NCBI GenBank assembly: GCA_001791115.1
Contig: MGDZ01000058.1
Coordinates: 1-7,405, forward strand
Direction of reading: 5' to 3'
Source of the DNA: Candidatus Uhrbacteria bacterium RIFCSPHIGHO2_02_FULL_57_19
GTDB taxonomy: Bacteria > Patescibacteriota > Patescibacteriia > 2-12-FULL-57-11
DNA: 7,405 nucleotides
This document shows positions 1 to 6,050 of this stretch, in pieces. Position numbers and translations under genes: made by a program. The notes below the pieces were generated by a model. That model was given only the letters and a program-made list of their open reading frames with translations, had not been told where the DNA came from and made no database searches. Numbering within the stretch: the stretch's first letter is position 1; every line of letters starts with the position of its first letter.

Positions 1-1
1 C

Positions 2-601
2 CTGCTGGTGGGCGCTACTTCCGAATCAATCTCCGATGCGACTTTTACATTGGACGGAAACGACGCCTATGTATCCGGGGATCTCGGGGTGAACGCGAAT
101 ATCTACACCGACGGTTCGATCTGCGCCAATAACAATGCTGGAAACTGTCCGGCAATGGCCGCCGGCGGCATTTACGGCGACCTTGCCTACTCGCAGTTCG
201 ACGTTGCCGAGTATATTCTCTCGCGCGAACGGCTCGATCCCGGAGAGGTTGTGGTGATCGATCCCAAAGCGACGGAACAGGTCCTCCGCTCGCGTAAGGC
301 GAATGACACGGCGGTGGCCGGCGTGGTTTCCACGGATCCGGGCGTGCTCGGCGGGTTCACGCTCGAAACGAAAAACGGGACATACCGCGTTCCGCTCTCG
401 CTCGCCGGCAGGGTGCCGACCAAGGTGTCCGCCGAGAACGGAGCCGTCCGGCCCGGGGACCTCCTCACGACCGCCAAAACACCGGGACACGCCATGCGCT
501 GTTCCGCACCCGTGGACTGCATTGGGTCGATTCTCGGCAAGGCCATGGGGATGCTCTCGGCCGGCACTGGCGTCATTCCCGTGCTGATCTCCCTCAAGTA
601 A
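2..601 (+). CDS. C-terminal part of a surface or tail-fibre-like protein (5' end outside window)
   Basis: The frame is open to the left edge (it reads Leu-Leu-Val-Gly-Ala from position 2), so the GTG at position 8 is not necessarily a start and the gene is treated as 5'-truncated. About 199 residues are visible. The first part, with the pattern DGNDAYVSGDLGVNANIYTD, resembles the strand-turn repeats that precede the end of fibre-like or adhesin-like proteins. The rest (DVAEY, then DPGEVVVID, AVAGVVSTDPGV, VPLSLAGRVPTKV, RPGDLLTTAKTPGHAM, IGKAMGML, GTGVIPVLI) is a compact beta-rich C-terminal domain. From memory this is common at the end of very large secreted proteins of CPR bacteria and resembles the phage tail 'peptidase G2' intramolecular-chaperone domain; that family link is inference. 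Two cysteine pairs (TGC 122-124 and TGT 146-148; TGT 500-502 and TGC 518-520) would suit an extracellular protein. The stop TAA (599-601) overlaps the cysS ATG. Confidence 0.75.
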   Translation: MLVGATSESISDATFTLDGNDAYVSGDLGVNANIYTDGSICANNNAGNCPAMAAGGIYGDLAYSQFDVAEYILSRERLDPGEVVVIDPKATEQVLRSRKANDTAVAGVVSTDPGVLGGFTLETKNGTYRVPLSLAGRVPTKVSAENGAVRPGDLLTTAKTPGHAMRCSAPVDCIGSILGKAMGMLSAGTGVIPVLISLK

Positions 602-1977
602 TGCTCCGGCTTTGGAACACCGCGACTAGGCGGAAGGAACCATTCACGCCGATCAAGAAGAACACCGTCGGCCTATATACCTGTGGGCCGACGGTGTATC
701 ACTTTGCCCACATCGGAAACATCCGATCGTTTTTGTTTTCTGATGTACTGCGCCGGACGCTCGAGCTCGAGGGATATCGAGTCAAACAAGTGATAAACAT
801 AACGGACGTCGGGCATCTGGAAGTGGGTGCGGATATCGGCGAGGAGAAGATCGAAGTCGCGGCCCGGCGGGAAAGAAAAACCGTCTGGCAAATTGCCGAT
901 TTTTACACTAAATCGTTTTTGGCGGATTTAAAGGCGGTGAATATCAAGCGTCCGACCGCCACCCCAAGGGCTACTAAATACATTCGAGAGCAGATCGCCC
1001 TTGTCCGCGAGCTGGAGAAAAAAGGATTCACGTATCGGACATCAGACGGAATCTATTTTGATACCGCCAAGTTCCCACAATACGGAGGTTTTGCCGGCGT
1101 CAGAATTGCCGGGCAGGAGGCCGGCGCGCGGGTGGAGATTGGGGAAAAGCTGAACCCCACGGATTTCGCGCTCTGGAAATTTTCACCGAGAGGAAGGAAG
1201 CGCGAAATGGAGTGGAAAAGTCCTTGGGGTGTTGGTTTCCCCGGCTGGCACCTCGAGTGTTCGGCCATGAGCCGAGCTCTTCTCGGCCAGCCCTTTGACA
1301 TCCACACCGGCGGCGCGGATTTGGCCTTTCCCCATCACGCCAACGAAATCGCTCAATCGTCCGCTGCCTACGGGAAGCCGCTGGCGCACGTCTGGCTCCA
1401 TAGCGAGTTTGTGGTGCTTCCCGGAGGCGCAAAGATGGCCAAATCCGAACGGAATTTCACTACCATCGGCGACCTTATTCGTTGGGGACACGACCCTTTG
1501 GCCTATCGTTATCTTGTTTTGAATTCACACTATCGTTCACCGCTTACTTTCAGCGATGAAGCTCTCAACACTGCGGAACAGACTCTCGTTGGCCTTCGCG
1601 GCGCCCTTCGTGATTGGCCAAAGCCAGCAGGGCGTCCGTTGTCTGGATACGCCGACCGATTCCTTCAGGCGCTTGAGGATGATTTAAACATCCCACAGGC
1701 GCTGGCCGTCATGTGGGAGATGATTAAATCCAATGATTCACCGGCGCGAAAAGGCGCGACCCTCCTTTGGATGGATCGCTTGCTTGGGTTGGATCTGATA
1801 AAAATTGTTGGGAGACCTTTTAAGATTCCTCCGAAGATTCAAAAAATGCTGGCCGCGCGAGAAAAAGCCCGCGTTGCTAAGAACTTTGCCGCGGCGGATG
1901 AGATTCGCAGAAAAATAGAGGAGGCGGGTTATTTGATTGAGGACACTCCCACCGGTCCACGCATCAGATCTGTGTAA
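601..1977 (+). CDS. cysS: Cysteinyl-tRNA synthetase
   Basis: This class I aminoacyl-tRNA synthetase charges tRNA-Cys with cysteine in the cytoplasm, using ATP. The 458 residues match the family length (E. coli about 461). The start is fixed by the conserved N-terminus MLRLWNTATRRKEPF, which begins exactly at the ATG. The zinc ligands that discriminate cysteine are all present: C28 (in LYTCGPTVY), C220 (GWHLEC), H245 and E249 (HHANE), with the same 25- and 4-residue spacings as in E. coli. The HIGH signature is HIGN at 37-40, and KMSKS is KMAKS at 278-282. A DALR-type helical domain follows (about 330-385), and the C-terminus has the usual AREKARVAKNFAAADEIR helix and GYLIEDTPTGPR end. The ATG overlaps the preceding stop as TAATG with no Shine-Dalgarno sequence, suggesting translational coupling. 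The gene is convergent with corA. Confidence 0.97.
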   Translation: MLRLWNTATRRKEPFTPIKKNTVGLYTCGPTVYHFAHIGNIRSFLFSDVLRRTLELEGYRVKQVINITDVGHLEVGADIGEEKIEVAARRERKTVWQIADFYTKSFLADLKAVNIKRPTATPRATKYIREQIALVRELEKKGFTYRTSDGIYFDTAKFPQYGGFAGVRIAGQEAGARVEIGEKLNPTDFALWKFSPRGRKREMEWKSPWGVGFPGWHLECSAMSRALLGQPFDIHTGGADLAFPHHANEIAQSSAAYGKPLAHVWLHSEFVVLPGGAKMAKSERNFTTIGDLIRWGHDPLAYRYLVLNSHYRSPLTFSDEALNTAEQTLVGLRGALRDWPKPAGRPLSGYADRFLQALEDDLNIPQALAVMWEMIKSNDSPARKGATLLWMDRLLGLDLIKIVGRPFKIPPKIQKMLAAREKARVAKNFAAADEIRRKIEEAGYLIEDTPTGPRIRSV

Positions 1978-1986
1978 TCCGCTCGA

Positions 1987-2008
1987 ACCTGCCTGCCGGC
2001 AGGCAGGT
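1987..2008. repeat. Perfect 22-nt palindrome between convergent genes
   Basis: The left half ACCTGCCTGCC (1987-1997) is the exact reverse complement of the right half GGCAGGCAGGT (1998-2008), with no loop. It lies in the 50-bp gap between the cysS stop and the corA stop. It is GC-rich and itself built from the direct unit CCTG/GCCTGC. No T-run follows it on either strand, so it is not a canonical intrinsic terminator, although the hairpin could slow polymerase or protect 3' ends from both directions. From memory, the same motif recurs between genes in several CPR genomes, which would make it a dispersed repeat; that cannot be tested here. Confidence 0.8.
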
Positions 2009-2027
2009 CCGCGTAATCAGTGATCTA

Positions 2028-2969
2028 TCAAATCCATTTCTTGGCCTTGAAGATTCCCAGCATGATCAGGACTGCCGAGGTCATGACGCCGATGACGATG
2101 TAAAAACCCTGGGGGTGATCGACCAGCGGCAGGCCCACGGCGTTCATGCCGAACACACCGGTGATTACGGTGAGAGGCAAGAGGATGACTGACACGATGG
2201 TCAGGGTCTTCATCACCTCGTTGGTCCTGAAAGACAGGAGCGAGGCGTGAGTCTCGTGCAAGGCGTTGATGGTGTCGCGCTGGACCTCGAGGAAGGTCCA
2301 GATTTCTTTTGTGGCGTCTACAAGATCAGACCAATAAGAGGCGAATGTTTTAGTTTCGATGAATCCCTCTCCGCGGGCAATCAGTCGCTCAACCACTGGT
2401 TTGTGTCCCTGCATGGCCCGGCGGAAATCAACGATGTTGGTTTTAATGCGCAGAATTTCCTCCACTGCAGTTCGGTTGCCGATATCCAGGATTCCCTCCT
2501 CCACGGCGTCGATATCCTGGGAAATGTGCACCAGCATGGGAAAGGCCGCGTCATGCAGGACATCTAGAATTTTGTAGAGAAGGGTGGTTACTCCGCCTCG
2601 CAGACATTCGTCGTGGCGGGCGCGATCTTTTGAGCAAGCGGAAAGGAATCCGCGGAGCGCCGGTAGCTCGCCGCGGTGATTGACCGTGACCAGTGTGTCT
2701 TTGGTGATAAAAAAGTCGACCTCCGAGATCCAGATTTCCCCCGACTTCCGGTCGTAATAGGGAAAGAGCAGGATCATGAACAGATACCCGGACCGGACCA
2801 CCAGCTTGGGACGCTGCAGCGGCGGCCGGACCTCGCGAAGGTCCATTTCCGAGAACCCGAAGCGCCGCCTTAGCTGGTTTAAAGCCGCGTCGTCAGCCGA
2901 GATGGAATGGACCCAGAACAAGTTGGGGCTTTTGAATTCGGATAATGGCTCGATTCCTCCTTTAGGCAT
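2028..2969 (-). CDS. corA: CorA-family divalent cation transporter (Mg2+/Co2+ channel)
   Basis: The 313-residue product fits the CorA family, pentameric inner-membrane channels that mostly take up Mg2+. The N-terminal cytoplasmic domain shows family hallmarks: NLFWVHS near residue 16, FGFSEMDLREV, QRPKLVVRSGYLFMILLFPYYD and EVDFFITKDTLVTVNH. A long helical stalk follows (about 120-250). Two membrane segments end the protein: TM1 at about 252-272 (LTIVSVILLPLTVITGVF) and TM2 at about 289-308, joined by the diagnostic GMN motif at 274-276. The tail KAKKWI is basic, as usual. The ATG at 2969 is only 6 bp from a TATAAT box and no Shine-Dalgarno sequence precedes it. A strong AAAGGAGG lies just inside the gene (2963-2956), with no usable start behind it. 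Metal specificity (Mg, Co or Zn) cannot be read from the sequence. It may be a stand-alone gene. Confidence 0.95.
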   Translation of the reverse strand: MPKGGIEPLSEFKSPNLFWVHSISADDAALNQLRRRFGFSEMDLREVRPPLQRPKLVVRSGYLFMILLFPYYDRKSGEIWISEVDFFITKDTLVTVNHRGELPALRGFLSACSKDRARHDECLRGGVTTLLYKILDVLHDAAFPMLVHISQDIDAVEEGILDIGNRTAVEEILRIKTNIVDFRRAMQGHKPVVERLIARGEGFIETKTFASYWSDLVDATKEIWTFLEVQRDTINALHETHASLLSFRTNEVMKTLTIVSVILLPLTVITGVFGMNAVGLPLVDHPQGFYIVIGVMTSAVLIMLGIFKAKKWI

Positions 2970-2975
2970 GAGGCA

Positions 2976-2984
2976 ATTATATCA
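2976..2984 (-). promoter_or_regulatory. Extended -10 promoter of corA, predicted leaderless
   Basis: Read on the minus strand, 2984 to 2976 is TGATATAAT: a consensus TATAAT (2981-2976) preceded by the extended -10 dinucleotide TG. Six bases separate it from the corA ATG, so a transcript starting about 7 bp downstream would begin at or next to the A of the start codon. The expected -35 region (about 3004-2999, CGGCAT) has no resemblance to TTGACA, which fits an extended -10 promoter. Inferred from sequence only. Confidence 0.65.
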
Positions 2985-2991
2985 CAAAACG

Positions 2992-3000
2992 TGCTATAAT
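2992..3000 (+). promoter_or_regulatory. Extended -10 promoter of the rightward operon, predicted leaderless
   Basis: The sequence TGCTATAAT holds a consensus TATAAT (2995-3000) with the extended -10 TG at 2992-2993. It ends 6 bp before the ATG at 3007, the same spacing as the opposing corA promoter. No TTGACA-like -35 lies at the right distance (2972-2977 is GGCAAT). It probably drives the four genes up to and including dnaX, since no other good promoter was seen in the short gaps. The predicted RNA 5' end falls at the start codon. Confidence 0.65.
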
Positions 3001-3006
3001 GCCGAT

Positions 3007-3498
3007 ATGACCGATCAACAGACGCCGACCCCGGAAATCAAACCACTGGTTCCTCCAGCAGAGGTTTTGCCCGTTCCTGAAGTTCCGACAGTTAAGAGGG
3101 AAGCGGCGATTGAAAAGCCGGCCGTAAAAGAAATTCCGCCCATTGAAGCTGAAAAAGCAACTCTGCCGCCGCCGCCGCCAGCTCCAGTTCCGGTTGTTCC
3201 GTCCGCGCCCGCCGTTCCGCCAAAAGACGAAGTGACGCGCCGCGTGGAAAAGATGATGGAGGAGGATCTTGGTGATCTCTTTTGGAAAATGACCCCAGCG
3301 GCCCGGCAGGTTTTCAAGGCCAGGGGCGAGGAGACGGCCCGCAAGATCAGGGTTCTGCTCGACTCGGCCAAAGTCAGGGCCAAGGACATTTTGAAATTGA
3401 TTAAGAATTGGCTGCGGCTGATACCCGGCGTCAACCGTTTCTTCCTGGAGCAGGAGGCCAAGATCAAGACCGACAGGATCATGAATTTGAGAAAATAG
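3007..3498 (+). CDS. Proline-rich protein with conserved helical C-terminus, partner of the downstream ATPase
   Basis: The product has 163 residues and its function is unknown. The frame is open further upstream (from 2776, antisense to corA), but the ATG at 3007 is chosen because the promoter lies immediately before it and the upstream part mirrors corA. Residues about 5-72 are a low-complexity linker rich in Pro, Glu, Val and Ala, including five consecutive prolines (54-58). Residues about 73-163 are charged and probably helical: RRVEKMMEEDLGDLFWKM, then AARQVFKARGEETARKIR, and a basic end with the segment WLRLIPGVNRFFLEQEAKIK. No signal peptide or membrane segment is visible. The gene sits 13 bp before the membrane ATPase gene and is probably cotranscribed with it. 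From memory, similar proteins precede such ATPases in CPR genomes. An accessory or adaptor role is inference. Confidence 0.85.
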   Translation: MTDQQTPTPEIKPLVPPAEVLPVPEVPTVKREAAIEKPAVKEIPPIEAEKATLPPPPPAPVPVVPSAPAVPPKDEVTRRVEKMMEEDLGDLFWKMTPAARQVFKARGEETARKIRVLLDSAKVRAKDILKLIKNWLRLIPGVNRFFLEQEAKIKTDRIMNLRK

Positions 3499-3511
3499 CG
3501 TAGCATTGACG

Positions 3512-6043
3512 ATGTTTATCCTCCAAATCGCCATCGGCGTTCCGGCCGCGGCGCCAGCCCTTGGCGGGGCGCTCCAGCCGCTAGTCCAGGCCTTCACGGT
3601 CGTCGGGCTGGTTTTCGGCTCGCTGGGCGCCATACTCTGGGCCATCCGTTCTGTTCTTCACCGGGTCAATCGCGAGCGGATCGGATTTGGTCAGGCGGTT
3701 TTGCTCATCTCCGTTCCCAAGGAGACGGCCGAAAAGAAAGGTGAAATGGAGCGGACCAAGTCGCTCGATGAAATCCGCGAGGATATTTCCGTGGCCGAAG
3801 CCCTTTTCTCAGCCATCGGCGGATTGCGCGCCGAGCGGGGCATCGTCTCCTGGTTCACCGGGCGCTCCGACAACTTTTCTTTTGAGATCGTCGCCCATGA
3901 GGGTCAGGTTTGGTTTTATGTGGCCGTTCCCAGGAAGATGGTCGAGTTTACCACCCAGCAGATCCACGCCCTTTACCCAGCGGCGCAGGTGGAGGACGTC
4001 GAGGATTACAACCTTTTCTCGCCGACCGGAGCCATCTCCGGCGGATATCTCGTGCTCAAGCGCCACCATCTCTTCCCCATCAAAACCTTCAAGACCATCG
4101 AAGCCGATCCCATGGAAGCGATCACCTCGGCCCTGGGCCGGGTGGAAAAGGGCGAGGGCGCGGCGGTCCAATTCATCGTCCGTTCGGCGCGTCGCGAATG
4201 GAGGAAGAAGGGAAGCCGAGTGGCCATTGAAATGCAAAAAGGGAAGTCAATATCCGATGCCTTTGGCGCCACCACCTTCACTGGGACGCTGTCCTCCATG
4301 TTCAAAAGCAAGCCCAAAGAGCCGCAAAAGGAGCGGACTCTCTCTCCCATGGAACAGGAGATGCAGAAATCCATCCAGGAGAAGTCTTCCAAGGCCGGGG
4401 TGGAGGTCAACATCCGCGTGGTCGCTTCGGCGGCAAACGGGGAGAAGTCTCGGGCTATTCTGAATAACCTGATGAACTCTTTCGCCAAATACAACCTTTA
4501 TGAATTTGGCAACTCGCTCTCCAAGGTCGTCCCGGGAATGCGCAAGCGACTTGTTCGCGATTTCATTTTCCGGGCTTTTGACCAGCGCCGGGCCGCGGTC
4601 TTCGGCGCCGAGGAAATTGCCTCGCTCTTTCACTTCCCATTGCCCACGACTGAAACCCCCAACATCCACTGGCTCTTGGCGCGGAAGGCGCCGCCGCCGG
4701 TCAATGCCCCGGCGGAAGGCCTTGTCCTGGGCAAGGCCGTGTATCGCGGAGATGAAACCCTGATTCGCATCAAACGCGAAGATCGCCGTCGGCATGTCTA
4801 TGTCATTGGTAGGTCCGGCGTCGGTAAATCCGTGCTCATCGAAAACATGGCCGTGCAGGACATCGAAAACGGCGAGGGCGTCTGCGTGGTGGATCCGCAC
4901 GGCGATCTGGTGGAAGCCATCCTGCGGCGGATTCCCAAGCACCGCGTGGACGACGTGATCGTCTTCGATCCCTCGGATTTCGAGCGCCCCGTCGGCATGA
5001 ATCCATTAGAGGTCAAGAGCGAGGAGCAAAAGGACTTCGCCGTCCAAGAGATGATCGCCATATTCTACAAACTTTTCCCGCCAGAGATGATCGGCCCGAT
5101 GTTTGAGCATACCATGCGGAACGTGATGCTCACCCTCATGGCTGACCCAGTGACGAGCGGGACCATTGTCGAGATTCCGCGCATGATCACCGACCCGGAT
5201 TTCCAGAAAGTGTGGGTGGCCAAAGTCAAAGACCCGATTGTCCGCGGCTATTGGGAGAAGGAGGTGGCCAAGACCTCAGACTTCCACAAGTCAGAGATGT
5301 TTGGGTACCTCGTTTCTAAAGTCGGACGCTTCGTGGAGAACGAGATGCTGCGCAACATCATCGGCCAGCAGAAGAGCGGCTTCGATCTGCGTGAGGTGAT
5401 GGACAAGAAAAAAATCCTGCTGGTCAATTTGGCCAAGGGCAAGACCGGGGAGGTCAACGCCAACCTTCTCGGGTTGATTATCGTTTCCAAACTGCAGATG
5501 GCCGCTCTGGCTCGAGCCGATATGCCCGAGGCCGAACGGCACGACTTCTTCCTGTACATCGACGAGTTCCAAAACTTCATCACCGATTCCATCGCCACCA
5601 TCCTTTCCGAGGCGCGGAAATACCGGCTGTGCCTGATTATCGCCCACCAGTACATGGGCCAGCTTTCGCCGAAGGGGGACACGGCCATCCGCGACGCGGT
5701 GCTGGGCAACGCCGGAACTATCCTGAATTTCCGCATCGGCATCGAGGACGCCGAGATTCTGGAGAAGGAGTTCGCCCCGACCTTCGGCGCCTACGACCTG
5801 ATTAACGTCGAGAAATACACCGCCTACATTAAGCTCCTGATTGACAACACCGCCGCCAAGCCGTTCAATATGCAGACCATCGCTCCGGTCAAGGGCGATC
5901 CCAAACTGGCCGAGGCCATCAAACAGCTTTCCCGGCTCAAATACGGCCGCGACAAGGCGCTGGTCGAGGCCGAGATCCTCGAGCGCACGCAACTGGGGGT
6001 AACAGCCGCCGCGCCCCTGCCGCCTATAGCCGATAAGTTATAA
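3512..6043 (+). CDS. Membrane-anchored TraG/VirD4-like P-loop ATPase (type IV secretion DNA-binding type)
   Basis: The 843-residue product is in the FtsK/HerA/VirD4 ATPase superfamily. A hydrophobic N-terminus with a likely membrane helix (about 22-46) is followed by a large domain (about 50-250) that I cannot match to a classic conjugation protein. A polar linker (about 250-300, SMFKSKPKEPQKERTLSPM) and a second alpha/beta region (GVEVNIRVVA onward) lead to the motor. Walker A is GRSGVGKS at 433-440, VVDPHGD lies at 459-465, Walker B is LYIDEFQNF with D684 and E685, and a sensor-like IIAHQYM has H712. The stretch MNPLEV and the insert with PEMIGPMFEHTMRNVM resemble TraG/TrwB-type coupling ATPases. 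It probably forms a hexamer that moves DNA or protein at the membrane; the substrate is unknown. The ATG at 3512 is preferred over an in-frame TTG at 3506. No Shine-Dalgarno sequence is seen. No relaxase or VirB genes lie in the window. Confidence 0.9.
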   Translation: MFILQIAIGVPAAAPALGGALQPLVQAFTVVGLVFGSLGAILWAIRSVLHRVNRERIGFGQAVLLISVPKETAEKKGEMERTKSLDEIREDISVAEALFSAIGGLRAERGIVSWFTGRSDNFSFEIVAHEGQVWFYVAVPRKMVEFTTQQIHALYPAAQVEDVEDYNLFSPTGAISGGYLVLKRHHLFPIKTFKTIEADPMEAITSALGRVEKGEGAAVQFIVRSARREWRKKGSRVAIEMQKGKSISDAFGATTFTGTLSSMFKSKPKEPQKERTLSPMEQEMQKSIQEKSSKAGVEVNIRVVASAANGEKSRAILNNLMNSFAKYNLYEFGNSLSKVVPGMRKRLVRDFIFRAFDQRRAAVFGAEEIASLFHFPLPTTETPNIHWLLARKAPPPVNAPAEGLVLGKAVYRGDETLIRIKREDRRRHVYVIGRSGVGKSVLIENMAVQDIENGEGVCVVDPHGDLVEAILRRIPKHRVDDVIVFDPSDFERPVGMNPLEVKSEEQKDFAVQEMIAIFYKLFPPEMIGPMFEHTMRNVMLTLMADPVTSGTIVEIPRMITDPDFQKVWVAKVKDPIVRGYWEKEVAKTSDFHKSEMFGYLVSKVGRFVENEMLRNIIGQQKSGFDLREVMDKKKILLVNLAKGKTGEVNANLLGLIIVSKLQMAALARADMPEAERHDFFLYIDEFQNFITDSIATILSEARKYRLCLIIAHQYMGQLSPKGDTAIRDAVLGNAGTILNFRIGIEDAEILEKEFAPTFGAYDLINVEKYTAYIKLLIDNTAAKPFNMQTIAPVKGDPKLAEAIKQLSRLKYGRDKALVEAEILERTQLGVTAAAPLPPIADKL

Positions 6044-6050
6044 AACGAAT

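Larger units (their letters stand above)
2976..3000. promoter_or_regulatory. Near-perfect inverted repeat spanning both divergent -10 elements
   Basis: The arms ATTATATCAC (2976-2985) and GTGCTATAAT (2991-3000) are reverse complements at 9 of 10 positions, separated by AAAAC. The symmetry makes each strand read GTGnTATAAT. The element may simply be a bidirectional promoter core, or it may also be an operator for a dimeric regulator acting on both genes. Each -10 lies in the other promoter's -35/spacer zone, so two polymerases could hardly bind at once. Confidence 0.6.

Noticed and set aside
26..490. A 154-residue open frame on the minus strand opposite the surface-protein gene
   Set aside because: It is a shadow of a convincing beta-domain coding frame, has Arg/His/Gly-rich composition and no recognisable motif.
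1987..2008. Palindrome as a Rho-independent terminator
   Set aside because: There is no loop and no T-run on either strand, so it is listed as a repeat only.
2776..3006. An upstream extension of the proline-rich protein (start at 2776)
   Set aside because: This part is antisense to conserved corA sequence and the promoter lies at 2992-3000, so the ATG at 3007 is the likely start.
3506..3511. TTG start at 3506 for the ATPase
   Set aside because: An ATG two codons later (3512) is the stronger start codon, and neither has an SD to favour TTG.
3687..4463. A 258-residue open frame on the plus strand inside the ATPase gene
   Set aside because: It is an out-of-frame shadow rich in Arg, Ser and Pro, typical of reading GC-rich codons in the wrong frame.
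5291..5992. A 233-residue open frame on the minus strand opposite the ATPase motor domain
   Set aside because: The sense strand carries the Walker B and sensor motifs; the antisense frame has no motif and no start context.
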